This document shows, piece after piece, positions 1 through 8,674 of a stretch of DNA of 64,000 bases (positions within the stretch are counted from its first letter, which is position 1; the number at the start of each line of letters is the position of its first letter). The stretch is from JAUXEH01 sp965533275. Its GTDB lineage: Bacteria; Acidobacteriota; Aminicenantia; Aminicenantales; Aminicenantaceae. Under the pieces are notes generated by a model. That model was given only the letters and a program-made list of their open reading frames with translations, was not told the DNA's origin and did not search any database. Made by a program: the position numbers and the translations under genes. The DNA lies in contig CBESWG010000005.1 in NCBI GenBank assembly GCA_965533275.1, positions 1-64,000 on the forward strand, written 5' to 3'.

Positions 1-32
1 CTGATCCGCCCCCCTGGCAGCCCCCCCCCCCT

Positions 33-1265
33 CTAGTTGGCGTAATAGCCTCTCCGGTTAGTGATCCGGTAATCCCTGTCCTTGACCTTGACCTCGATGG
101 TCTTGAATTTCCCATCCCGGACATAGTCCCGGGGAGAATAGTAGAGCAGATAGGAATATTCCGATATCTCTGAGGTCGACTTGAAGGCCGATGCCGGATT
201 CTGTGAGTTGTCTACCACTCCTCCCGTCGCCTCGGCCACCTGTGAGAAGACCGTGTACACATCCTCGGACTGCTCCCGCATGTAGACCCCGGGGACACTC
301 TCAGCCTTTTTATTCATGAAGAAGAAATGGAGGAGCACGGAGGCATCGGCAAAGGCACGGCTGAGCGGATCCACTTCCAGCGTCAGTTCGCGATGATAGG
401 CCTGGAACAGATCCTGGATCTGCCCCATGATGTTGTAGTCGTCGTGATACTGCATCTGGAGTTGGCCCAGGAGCGAGGCCTGGATCTCTGGGCGGAACTC
501 CCGTTCATAGAAGAAGTAGACGATCTTCTGCTCTTCGATCCTCCTCAACTGAGACGCGAAGCGCAGTATCCATTTCTCATCGATCAACCGGAGCTCCTCC
601 ATCCTGCCGAGGGTGTCGCGGTAGCGGGGAAGCAGGAACTCGAGGCTCTGGATCCCCACGGAATCCGAGGAGTCCATGTCTGCCATCCCGGAGGGTGTTC
701 CCCCCTGGAGCGAAGAGATGGAGCGCACGATGCGCGTCAGGTCCTTGAGCAGGTTCTTGTACTCCATGGCCCCGACATTCGCATCCCTGCGGATGATGGA
801 CTGCATGTCCTCGATCAGGGTTTCTTTTGGGATGGTCTGAGCCTTTTGCGCAGGAAGGCTGTAGTTTTTGACCGAGGTCTGGATCACCAGATCATCACCC
901 GGTTGATAGACGTGATCGAAAAAATATTCGATGGCCTCGGTCATCTTGGGATTATATTCCAAGACCTGAAACACGAAATAGAACTGCCGGTCGACCATCG
1001 GCATGTAGTCTCTGTCGGCATCCATACGTTCGATCTCGCCGTTCCGGGTGAGATACAGGGCCGTCACGTCTTGAGGCTGACCGTCTTCGAAGACCTCGAA
1101 GTCGGCCATGTTCAGATCGGGTACAAACCGATCTCCATCGAAGACACGGAGGGGAACCTGGACATTGGTCACAACAACCTCGTGCTGTTCCTGATGGAAA
1201 GCCGGTGTGGATGTCAGGAACAGGAGGATGGCGACCAGGACCACAAAAATCAATGTCTTTTTCAA
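33..1265 (-). CDS. VWFA-related secreted protein (acidobacterial type)
   Basis: A 410-residue exported protein of the acidobacterial VWFA-related family (TIGR03436-like). Residues 1-23 form a signal peptide (KK, then a hydrophobic run ending before HQEQHEV). Residues 28-75 carry the family's N-terminal block, with VPLRVFDGDRFVPDLNMADF and EVFEDGQPQ. The C-terminus has SYLLYYSP, then IEVKVKDRDYRITNRRGYY, the usual ending of the family. The start is TTG at 1265, preceded by GAGGGG six bases upstream. The substrate and role of these proteins are not established; the VWFA fold suggests protein or metal binding in the periplasm. A close paralog lies at 1888-3042, with a PilZ gene between them on the other strand. 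Family call firm, function unknown. Confidence 0.85.
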   Translation of the reverse strand: MKKTLIFVVLVAILLFLTSTPAFHQEQHEVVVTNVQVPLRVFDGDRFVPDLNMADFEVFEDGQPQDVTALYLTRNGEIERMDADRDYMPMVDRQFYFVFQVLEYNPKMTEAIEYFFDHVYQPGDDLVIQTSVKNYSLPAQKAQTIPKETLIEDMQSIIRRDANVGAMEYKNLLKDLTRIVRSISSLQGGTPSGMADMDSSDSVGIQSLEFLLPRYRDTLGRMEELRLIDEKWILRFASQLRRIEEQKIVYFFYEREFRPEIQASLLGQLQMQYHDDYNIMGQIQDLFQAYHRELTLEVDPLSRAFADASVLLHFFFMNKKAESVPGVYMREQSEDVYTVFSQVAEATGGVVDNSQNPASAFKSTSEISEYSYLLYYSPRDYVRDGKFKTIEVKVKDRDYRITNRRGYYAN

Positions 1266-1575
1266 GATATTCCCCTCTTTATATACTGAACTTAGGTGTT
1301 TCCTATTCTATATACTCTGAATCTGTTCTCTTTGATGCATTCCGGAGCAAGAACTGTGCCACATATGACAGGATTCCGTGCTTCGAGGAGGGCACTTGGG
1401 TAAGCCATCGAAAAAACGCATAAAATCGCCTCCCCCTCTAGCAGCGGCACCTCCACAGCTGTAAACAAAGTTTACAATCAAGCCGCCACACGTTCCCTTA
1501 CCCGGTCCTTCCCCCCAATCCTGCAATCTGTTAGAATGGGGGAGATCGAAAAGCGAGTCAAACAAAGCAGATCCC
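1266..1575. other. Intergenic region between VWFA protein and PilZ gene
   Basis: These 310 bases hold the upstream regions of the TTG-started VWFA gene (minus) and of the PilZ gene (plus). Short open frames here lack a ribosome site and family features, so I call no gene. The only clear structure is the palindrome at 1461-1475. A weak -10-like TAGAAT lies at 1532-1537 without a convincing -35 box. Confidence 0.6.
1461..1475. promoter_or_regulatory. Perfect 15-bp palindrome, possible operator
   Basis: GTAAAC-AAA-GTTTAC is a perfect inverted repeat with 6-bp arms, about 100 bases before the PilZ start codon. It looks like a dimeric regulator site, but no regulator is encoded nearby and no second copy was noticed. 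Chance occurrence in AT-rich intergenic DNA is possible. Confidence 0.3.
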
Positions 1576-1869
1576 ATGAAGATACCGACAGCGAGAGGCG
1601 GGGAACAGTCTGAAAGGCGTGGATCTGACCGTCATGACTCCGTCCACAGGACCAACTACAAGGCCCTCATTCCCAGGGAGGGCCAGGGCTTCACCCAGAA
1701 CATCAGCCAGGGCGGATTTGCCCTGATGCTCGACGCCGAGGTGCCGCCGGGTGCGGTCCTGGAGCTGAAGTTCGAGGATTCCATTAAGGTGACCCAGCCC
1801 GAACGCGCCATCGTCAAGGTCATGTGGCAGAAGGAGCACATCGCCGGCGTGAAGCTCCTAGGCCGCTAG
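1576..1869 (+). CDS. Small PilZ-domain protein
   Basis: A 97-residue protein consisting almost only of a PilZ domain, the c-di-GMP binding fold. Visible features are the basic N-terminal RRGSDRH stretch (residues 14-20), the turn NISQGGF where PilZ proteins have D/NxSxxG, and a C-terminal strand pattern AIVKVMWQKEHIAGVKLL. The first RxxxR element is only approximate, so c-di-GMP binding is likely but not certain. No signal peptide, so it should be cytoplasmic. A homolog with the same VMWQK signature is at 17524-17886. Both neighbours are VWFA genes on the opposite strand. The ribosome site before the ATG is weak. Confidence 0.75.
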   Translation: MKIPTARGGEQSERRGSDRHDSVHRTNYKALIPREGQGFTQNISQGGFALMLDAEVPPGAVLELKFEDSIKVTQPERAIVKVMWQKEHIAGVKLLGR

Positions 1870-1887
1870 TCCCGGATCCTGATCCAT

Positions 1888-3042
1888 CTAATCCGCCAGA
1901 TATCCCGCGCGGTGGAGGACTTTGTATTTCTTCCCCTTGATCTCGACCCTGATGCTGCGGAACCCTCCGTCGGACGTATACGCCTTGGGTGTGTAATAGA
2001 CCAGGTAGTAGTTCTGTGAGGCATCGGAAGCCTTGCGAAAGGCCGCGTAGGGATTCGCCGAGCCGTACACCAGCCCCCCGGTGGTAGTGGCGATCTCACT
2101 GAAGGCACTGAAGATATCCGCGGAGATGTCAGCATAGCCCAGGTTCTGTCCGTCGATGGATTCTACGTCAACCGGTGAGTTCAATTTGGTAGTGAGGAAG
2201 AGAAAATGGGTTGAGATGGTGGAGTCCGAGAAGACCTGCTTGATGCGCTCCACATCGAACGAGATGTGTTTGAACAACTCGAAAAACTGCAGCCTCTCGG
2301 ATTGACCGACACCCCTGGGGACAGGGACCTGCTCCTTCTGGTAGAACAGGAACACATGCTTCTGTCCGCTCAGGCTCTTTAGATAGTCGCTCATCTGCAG
2401 CATTTTCGTCTCGTCGAAGAACTTGTAATCGCGGAGCTGGCGGTAGAGGTCGCTCTGCAGGCTCCCGACGGTGACCTGGTCTCCACCTTCGATCCCCTCC
2501 AGGGACCACATATCCCGGATCAGGCTCTGGTACTCCATATTCCCGAGGTTGATATCCCGCCGCAGCTTTTCCTTTAGCTCATCGCTCAGGCGGCCCTTAA
2601 GTTCCTTTTGGATGTCTTGGTCTGTCAGCTTGTACGTCGTGACCGGCGTGGTGACGATGAGCTCGTCCCCAGGCTCATAGACATAGTAGAAGAAGTAGTC
2701 CAACGCCTCGGCCAGGCGCGGAAGCCACCGGAGGACCTCGAACACCAGGATGAACTGCCGGTTGAGTTCGGGTGCAAAAAGCTTTTGGGACGCCGCGAGT
2801 TTCTCTTCGCGTTCGATACTGGTCCGTTTTATCAAATAGACGGCCTCGATCGGCTGGAGTTCCCCGTCTTCGTAGACCAGGAAATCCTCCATGTTCAGGT
2901 CATCGATGAAAGTATCTCCCTGATACACCCGGACGGGGATCTCGATGTTGACGGCGACGGCCTCGTGCTGGAGTTCCTGCGGTACGGCCGACAGCATCAG
3001 AGCCAGGATCGTGATTCCCAGGATGATTTTTGAAATCGACAT
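1888..3042 (-). CDS. VWFA-related secreted protein, second copy
   Basis: A 384-residue paralog of the protein at 33-1265. The start is the ATG at 3042, because GGGGGAGG lies five bases upstream; an ATG at 3069 is in frame but poorly placed. Residues 1-20 are a signal peptide. The family block VEIPVRVYQGDTFIDDLN-type (IPVRVYQGDTFIDDLNMEDF) follows, then LVYEDGELQPIEAVYL. The centre has KHVFLFYQKEQ, like the VYFFYERE of the other copy, and the end has NYYLVYYTPK and IRVEIKGKKYKVLHRAGY. Exported, role unknown. The two copies probably arose by local duplication, with the PilZ gene now between them. Confidence 0.85.
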   Translation of the reverse strand: MSISKIILGITILALMLSAVPQELQHEAVAVNIEIPVRVYQGDTFIDDLNMEDFLVYEDGELQPIEAVYLIKRTSIEREEKLAASQKLFAPELNRQFILVFEVLRWLPRLAEALDYFFYYVYEPGDELIVTTPVTTYKLTDQDIQKELKGRLSDELKEKLRRDINLGNMEYQSLIRDMWSLEGIEGGDQVTVGSLQSDLYRQLRDYKFFDETKMLQMSDYLKSLSGQKHVFLFYQKEQVPVPRGVGQSERLQFFELFKHISFDVERIKQVFSDSTISTHFLFLTTKLNSPVDVESIDGQNLGYADISADIFSAFSEIATTTGGLVYGSANPYAAFRKASDASQNYYLVYYTPKAYTSDGGFRSIRVEIKGKKYKVLHRAGYLAD

Positions 3043-3215
3043 AAAAACCTCCCCCTTATCTATCCCCATTATGGCAGAAATGGAAGCAGACTGTAAGCCT
3101 CATCGAAAAACATATAAGCAAGAACCATGCCAGCTTTAGCCAGGCAAGAGATACATCTTCGGTGTCCTGGATTCGAGACATGTGTCGCCTAGCCGAGTCA
3201 GAAATCCAATTCCGC

Positions 3216-3245
3216 TTGAAACAGAGAGTGGTTTTGATGTTTAAT
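3216..3245 (+). promoter_or_regulatory. Sigma70-type promoter for aminopeptidase P
   Basis: TTGAAA at 3216-3221 and TTTAAT at 3240-3245 with an 18-bp spacer match the -35 and -10 consensus closely. Transcription would start near 3252, giving a leader of about 90 bases before the ATG at 3342. Confidence 0.45.
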
Positions 3246-3341
3246 ACTGTTTCCAGAAAGAATCGGGAGCATCGGCTGACATCTCGCCTTCCCTCATTTG
3301 GAAATTGACAACAACAATCCTAGCAGTAAAGGAGAAGACCC

Positions 3342-4724
3342 ATGTTTCCAGCACAGACATACATCCAGCGGAGGCAGCGCCTGCGCGAGCAGGTCGGGTC
3401 CGGCATCCTGCTCTTCCTGGGCAACGACGAAAGCCCCATGAACTATGCGGACAATCCCTTCCATTACCGTCAGGACAGCTCGTTCCTCTACTTCTTCGGG
3501 CTGAGCACGCACGGGCTGGCCGCCGTGATCGATGTGGATGAGGCACGGGAGGTCCTATTCGGAGACGACCTGACGGTGGAAGACATCGTTTGGATGGGCA
3601 CGCAGCCCACCCTGCTGGAAAGGTGCCGCGCCAACGGGATCGAGGAAGTCCAGCCCGCAGGAAAACTCAAGGAATACCTGACCACAGCCAGGACCAAGGG
3701 CCAGACGGTCCACATCCTGCCGCCATACCGCGCAGAACACCTGATCAAGCTCTGGGACCTGATGGATCTCCCGCCCGACCAGGCCGCCCAGGCGGCCTCC
3801 GAGGAATTCATCATGGCCGTGGTGGCTCAGAGGAACACCAAGACCGCAGAAGAGGTCGAGGAGCTCGACTGGGCGGCCAGCATATCTGCGGACATGCACC
3901 TCGCCGCCATGGAGATGGTCCGTCCGGGAGTGACCGAGGCGGAGATCGCCGCGGCCGTGCACAAGGCCGCCCTGGCGGCGGGAGGGCAGCTGGCCTTCCC
4001 GATCATCGCCACGATCCATGGGGAAACCCTGCACAACCATTATCACGGCAACGTGCTCGAGGCGGGGGACCTTTTCCTGCTGGATGCCGGTGCCGAGACT
4101 GCCATGGGCTATGCGGGCGACCTGTCGAGCACCGTGCCCGTGGATGCAACCTTCACACTCCGCCAGAAGGAGATCTATCAGGTTGCTTTTGACGCACACG
4201 AGGCCGCGGTGGAGGCGCTAGCGCCCGGGATCCCGTTCCGCGACGTCCACCTCCTGGCCTGCCGCACCGTTGCCCAAGGGCTCAAGGACCTGGGATTCAT
4301 GCAGGGAGACGTAGACGAGGCCGTGGCCGCCGGAGCCCATGCGCTGTTCTTCCCCTGCGGGACCGGGCACATGATGGGCCTGGACGTCCACGACATGGAA
4401 AATCTGGGGGAAAAATATGTGGGCTACGGCGGGGAGGAAAAGAGCACGCAGTTCGGGCTCAAGTCCCTGCGGCTTGCGCGTGAGCTGGAACCGGGCTTTG
4501 TCGTGACAGTGGAACCCGGCATCTACTTCATCCCCGAGCTCATCGACCAGTGGAAGGCGGAGGGCCGGCACACACAGTTCATCAACTACGAAAAAGTGGA
4601 GACCTACAAGGACTTCGGTGGGCTGCGGAACGAGGAGGACTTCCTGATCACAGAGACGGGATACCGCCTTCTGGGGAAGCCGATCCCCAAAAGCATCTTG
4701 GATGTAGAAGCTACCAAGTGCTAG
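3342..4724 (+). CDS. pepP: Xaa-Pro aminopeptidase (aminopeptidase P, M24B)
   Basis: A 460-residue enzyme that removes an N-terminal residue preceding proline. Residues 1-130 are the AMP-N domain (MNYADNPFHYRQDSSFLYFFG). The M24 pita-bread domain follows from about 165. The dinuclear metal ligands are visible: Asp in LLDAGAE, Asp in GYAGDLSS, His in GTGHMMGLDVHD, Glu in VTVEPGIYF and Glu in LRNEEDF. No signal peptide, so cytoplasmic, as expected for turnover of imported proline peptides. AAAGGAGAAG precedes the ATG. Its 3' end overlaps by 14 bases the convergent rhamnosidase gene. In an organism with a predicted hydroxyproline dehydratase, this peptidase could help process collagen-like peptides, but that link is inference. 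Confidence 0.93.
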   Translation: MFPAQTYIQRRQRLREQVGSGILLFLGNDESPMNYADNPFHYRQDSSFLYFFGLSTHGLAAVIDVDEAREVLFGDDLTVEDIVWMGTQPTLLERCRANGIEEVQPAGKLKEYLTTARTKGQTVHILPPYRAEHLIKLWDLMDLPPDQAAQAASEEFIMAVVAQRNTKTAEEVEELDWAASISADMHLAAMEMVRPGVTEAEIAAAVHKAALAAGGQLAFPIIATIHGETLHNHYHGNVLEAGDLFLLDAGAETAMGYAGDLSSTVPVDATFTLRQKEIYQVAFDAHEAAVEALAPGIPFRDVHLLACRTVAQGLKDLGFMQGDVDEAVAAGAHALFFPCGTGHMMGLDVHDMENLGEKYVGYGGEEKSTQFGLKSLRLARELEPGFVVTVEPGIYFIPELIDQWKAEGRHTQFINYEKVETYKDFGGLRNEEDFLITETGYRLLGKPIPKSILDVEATKC

Positions 4725-7527
4725 GCGCTTCAGCAGAAAACGTGTACTTTCCCGAAACGGCGGCATAGACGGCGCAGCCGGAATCGGGCCCTAAGAACCG
4801 GAGGCCCGGCATCGAACCTGCGGGGCGTCCCCCCTCCCGGACGGAATCCGGGTTCGAGGTGGGGATCCAGACCTCAGCCTGCGTGTTGACAGGGACAGTG
4901 ACCTCGAGCACGATGGTATCTCCCTTCCGTGCCCAACGCACCGAGATCTCTCCGCGGATCGAAGAATAGCGAGCCTCGGCCCAATCCACTCCCTCAACAG
5001 GTTGGGGACGGATGCGGATCCGGTCGAAGGCCGCCGCGTCGGGATGGGGCTGTATCCCGGCCAGCCACTTCATGAACCACTCGCTCACCGACCCGAACAT
5101 GGGGTGGTTGTGGGAAAACGTGTCGTCGCTGAACTCCCAGTGCTCCCACAGGGTGGTGGCGCCGTTTTCCAGCATGAACACCCATCCCGGGAACGTTTTT
5201 TGCCTGATGATCTCTGCTGCAGAAGCTGCCTTCCCGGCTTGGGAGAGCGCATCCAGCAAGAACCGGGTGCCGTATATTCCAGTGGTGAGATGCCCCCGAT
5301 CCTCATCCTCGATCTTCCTGAGGAGAACACTCAGCGCCTCCCCCTGTTCCTCCACAGGTAGTATGCCCAGGGCCAGGGCAAAGGCCTGTCCGGCCTGGCT
5401 CACCGGTTCGATCCGGCCCGAATCCCTGTGCAGGAACCGCTCAAGATAGGCTGCCCGGATGGCCTCCGCCAAGTCTCCATAGCGGCCCTGATCCTCTTTC
5501 TGTCCCAGCATTCCCGCCAGCCATGAGAGTATCCTGGCACTCTCAAAATAGAGCGGGGTCACCATCTTCTCTGCGGGCGCCGGCTCGAGCCCCTCGTGGT
5601 CGCTGAGTCCTTCAGGAATGAGGTGACCCGGATTCCGGGACGCGACAAGATCCAGCCAGCGCCGGGAGGTCGGATACTGCTCCTCCATCAAACGGCGTTC
5701 CCCATAATATCGGAACAACTGCTTCTGGAGCAGCGGATGGACCATGGCCCAGGCCACCCCACAGTAGTGGATCCCCACGAAAGGCGCCGTATCCGTCAGC
5801 ATCCCATCCGGAAGGGCCGCATCGTGCCAGTCCCGGACGGTCTTGGCATAGAAGGCGGCCATGTCGAAGTTCAGCATGAAGGCCTCGCAGGTGACAGCGA
5901 TGTCGCCGCCGTACCCGAATCGCTCGCGGTGCGGGCAGTCCGACTGCACCCCGATCAGGTTGCTGAGGAAGGTCTGCCGCGACATGGCGTGGATCCGGTT
6001 AAACAGCAGATCGGAACATGCGAAGGTGCCGGCTTCTTCGATGTCGGAATGGAGGCGGAAGCCGGCCAGGTCTTCCAGGCCCAGGCGGCCCGAGTATCCG
6101 GTGACCTCCACATAGCGGAAGGCATGAAACGTGAACCGGGGAGAATAGTCCTCCAGTCCGCCGCCGCTTGCGATGTACACATCCCGCTGCTCCGCGATCT
6201 CCGGCGAGCCCGGCCCCCCGATGGGGGTTCCATCTCTCCATTTTCCCTTGATCTGGCCCGCAACGCTCGTCAGGGGATTGAGCGTCCCATCCTGGCGGAG
6301 CAGCTCGCCGTAGCGCAGCTGGATCTCCTCTCCCCTGGGAGCCTCCACACGCAGGCGCACCCAGCCCGTGAAATTCTGTCCCATATCATAGACGAACACA
6401 CCGGGTTGGATTTCCTGCACTTTGACGGGCGCGATCTCCTGAGTGATCCTCACTGGAGGAAGAGGTTGCGCCTGCAGTTTTCCACCAGGGGGGAAGGCTT
6501 CCACAGCGAATTCCCATCCTCTGTCCTCGAAGCCAGGCAGATCCCATCCCGCGACTTCCTGCCGGGCATCATAGACCTCACCGAGATAGATGTTGTTTTT
6601 CCGGATCGGCCCTTCCCGGAACTTCCACGACGTGTCGGAAACCACGGTCTGTTTCGTTCCATCGGCCATGACCAGCTCGAGCTGAGCCCTCAATCTGGGC
6701 CGCCCCACCGGTAGGTGTTCTCTGAGATTCAGCCGTCCCCACATCCGCAGCGGGAGGGGATTGTACCAGCCGTTTCCCAGCATGACGCCCAGGCAGTTCT
6801 CTCCCTTTTGGAGGAGACCGGTCACATCGTAGGTGCTGAAATGGATCCGGTCCCGGTAGTCTGTCCAGCCCGGTTCGAGATACCGATCCCCCACCCGCTG
6901 GCCGTTGATCCGGGCCTCGTAATATCCCAATCCGGTTATGTAGAGCCTGCCCCTAACGACTTTTCTATCTATGGGGATCGACCTGCGCAACAGGGGTGCC
7001 GGGTCCTCTGCATAGAAATCCTCATCCCTTTGAGGAGTAGGCCTACCATCGCTGATCCAGCTCCCCTCCCAGTCCTCGGGATGGAGCAGGGCGCACTCCC
7101 AGTAGGCCGGTTCGCTCCATTGGGAGGGACGCCGGTCCCTGTCCCAGACCCGGACCTTCCAGTAGCACCTCTGCCTGCTTCCCAAGGCGGACCCACTGTA
7201 CTCGATCTGGAGGGTATCGGAGGACTCCACCCGCCCGCTGTCCCACAGGTTGCCCTCGTCGCGAGCCAACATTTTCTTGCTGTCCGCGGCCAGGATCCGA
7301 TAGGCCGTCTGCATCTGGCCTCGCTCGCTGGACTCCAGGACCCAGCTCAGGCGCGGCTTGTCCGTCCCGATCCCCAGGGGATCGACGCGGTATTCGCAGC
7401 GCAGATTTGCGAGCCTCACTCCCCTGCCGCTTCCGCAGTTCAAGCCAACCACAACGATCAAGAACAGCAGAACACAGAACCACTTGTGATACGCTCGCAG
7501 GGCTTTAACGAATTCCCGTCTTTTCAA
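4711..7527 (-). CDS. Alpha-L-rhamnosidase (GH78), probable lipoprotein
   Basis: A 938-residue GH78 enzyme that releases terminal L-rhamnose. Order seen: membrane signal with a possible lipobox (VVVGLNC, residues about 26-32), N-terminal Fn3-like domain (LRCEYRVDPLGI, then KPRLSWVL, the standard GH78 opening), carbohydrate-binding beta-sandwich (GLGYYEARINGQRVGDRYL and TDYRDRIHFSTYDVT), then the (alpha/alpha)6 barrel with SDCPHRERFGYGGD, which carries the catalytic acid region, and SVSEWFMKW near the C-terminus. The start is TTG at 7527 after AAGGAGGGTG. It is the last gene of the five-gene minus-strand operon and lies 81 bases below the zinc ADH, fitting a role in releasing rhamnose outside the cytoplasm. 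Confidence 0.93.
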   Translation of the reverse strand: MKRREFVKALRAYHKWFCVLLFLIVVVGLNCGSGRGVRLANLRCEYRVDPLGIGTDKPRLSWVLESSERGQMQTAYRILAADSKKMLARDEGNLWDSGRVESSDTLQIEYSGSALGSRQRCYWKVRVWDRDRRPSQWSEPAYWECALLHPEDWEGSWISDGRPTPQRDEDFYAEDPAPLLRRSIPIDRKVVRGRLYITGLGYYEARINGQRVGDRYLEPGWTDYRDRIHFSTYDVTGLLQKGENCLGVMLGNGWYNPLPLRMWGRLNLREHLPVGRPRLRAQLELVMADGTKQTVVSDTSWKFREGPIRKNNIYLGEVYDARQEVAGWDLPGFEDRGWEFAVEAFPPGGKLQAQPLPPVRITQEIAPVKVQEIQPGVFVYDMGQNFTGWVRLRVEAPRGEEIQLRYGELLRQDGTLNPLTSVAGQIKGKWRDGTPIGGPGSPEIAEQRDVYIASGGGLEDYSPRFTFHAFRYVEVTGYSGRLGLEDLAGFRLHSDIEEAGTFACSDLLFNRIHAMSRQTFLSNLIGVQSDCPHRERFGYGGDIAVTCEAFMLNFDMAAFYAKTVRDWHDAALPDGMLTDTAPFVGIHYCGVAWAMVHPLLQKQLFRYYGERRLMEEQYPTSRRWLDLVASRNPGHLIPEGLSDHEGLEPAPAEKMVTPLYFESARILSWLAGMLGQKEDQGRYGDLAEAIRAAYLERFLHRDSGRIEPVSQAGQAFALALGILPVEEQGEALSVLLRKIEDEDRGHLTTGIYGTRFLLDALSQAGKAASAAEIIRQKTFPGWVFMLENGATTLWEHWEFSDDTFSHNHPMFGSVSEWFMKWLAGIQPHPDAAAFDRIRIRPQPVEGVDWAEARYSSIRGEISVRWARKGDTIVLEVTVPVNTQAEVWIPTSNPDSVREGGRPAGSMPGLRFLGPDSGCAVYAAVSGKYTFSAEAPSTW

Positions 7528-7608
7528 AGCACCCTCCTTGAGGACAAAACGTCCGGTTCAATGGGTGGGGCCCCAAAATCCGAACCTGTCATCGCGATTC
7601 GCCGCCGG

Positions 7609-8634
7609 CTACATATCCAGGTCTATCAGCACCTTCATGCTGCGGTCGCCGTAGCCCTCGATATACTTGTAGGCCGCAGCAAACTCCTCGAGGGGGAAGC
7701 GCTGGGTGATCAGGGGATCCAGCTTGATTTCCCCTGCACGTATCAGCTCGATGGCCGTGCGGTAGTCCCGGTCCTGGTACATGAGTGTGCCGATGAGCCT
7801 CAGCTCCTTGTCCTGGACCAGCCCGAGGTCGACCATCGGCCGATCGCCGAACACACCCACCACGACGATGTCCGTTCCCTTGCGAGCCAGGCCGATCGCC
7901 TGCTCCATGGTCACCTGGATCCCCACACACTCCAAGATGGCGTCCGCCCTGTCCGGGCCGAACGCCACATCGATCCGCTCCTCCAGCATTTCCTCGGCCA
8001 CATTCACGGCATGCTCGATCCCGCAGGCCCGCGCAGCCTCCAACCTGGGGACGCTGACGTCGGTGATCATCACGGATGCCGCTCCCAGGCCACGGGCAGC
8101 CTGGGCCGTCAGGTTGCCGATGGGCCCTGCCCCCAGAACCAGGAGGTTCTTGCCGCCGATGTCTCCCAGGCGCCCGAGAGCATGCACGCCCACGGCCACT
8201 GGTTCAACCATGGCACCGTGATCGAGGCTCATGTCTTGGGGGAGTTTGACGACCAGGTCCTGGTCCACAGGGATGAATTCCCGGGCCGCCCCATCGGATT
8301 GGCAGCCGATCACCTTCAATTCGTTGCAGATGTGATAGCGGCCGTGTGAGCAGGGATGACAGGCCCCGCACACGAGCTGCGGCATGACGGTGACCCTGTC
8401 GCCCAAGGCAATACTGGTCACCGTAGCCCCAGTCTCCACCACTTCTCCCGAGAATTCATGCCCCTGCACGATCGGACAGTTGATGTAGGGATGCTTGTCA
8501 TAGTAGGCGTGGATGTCCGAGCCGCAGATCCCGATCCGCTTGACCGCGATCAAAACCTGAGTGTCTTCGGGGACGGGCCTCTCCACCTCTTCCAGGACCA
8601 CGGTTTCCGGTTCGATCAGTCGGACCTGTTTCAT
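7609..8634 (-). CDS. Zinc-dependent alcohol/polyol dehydrogenase (MDR family)
   Basis: A 341-residue medium-chain dehydrogenase. The start is the ATG at 8634 (MKQVRLIEPE), after GGGGAGG; a longer upstream frame lacks family features. Visible motifs are the catalytic zinc region GICGSDIHAY and GHEFSGEV, four structural zinc cysteines in CGACHPCSHGRYHIC, and the NAD(P) Rossmann turn LGAGPIGN. Relatives include L-threonine, sorbitol and rhamnose-operon dehydrogenases, so the substrate is best given as a sugar, polyol or hydroxy acid. It sits between the LamG gene (40 bases) and the GH78 gene in one operon, which suggests oxidation of a sugar or aldehyde released by the pathway. Cytoplasmic. Confidence 0.9.
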   Translation of the reverse strand: MKQVRLIEPETVVLEEVERPVPEDTQVLIAVKRIGICGSDIHAYYDKHPYINCPIVQGHEFSGEVVETGATVTSIALGDRVTVMPQLVCGACHPCSHGRYHICNELKVIGCQSDGAAREFIPVDQDLVVKLPQDMSLDHGAMVEPVAVGVHALGRLGDIGGKNLLVLGAGPIGNLTAQAARGLGAASVMITDVSVPRLEAARACGIEHAVNVAEEMLEERIDVAFGPDRADAILECVGIQVTMEQAIGLARKGTDIVVVGVFGDRPMVDLGLVQDKELRLIGTLMYQDRDYRTAIELIRAGEIKLDPLITQRFPLEEFAAAYKYIEGYGDRSMKVLIDLDM

Positions 8635-8674
8635 GCTTGCCTCCCCATATTTGCTAGTACCAGATCGAATCCCC

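Noticed and set aside
327..1289. Long plus-strand ORF opposite the VWFA gene
   Set aside because: It is the antisense shadow of the signal-bearing VWFA frame and has no family features or ribosome site.
5596..8349. Long plus-strand ORFs (5596-6714, 6715-8349) across the rhamnosidase and zinc ADH genes
   Set aside because: GC-rich antisense frames of well-recognised enzymes; compositions are His/Pro/Asp-biased and show no motifs.
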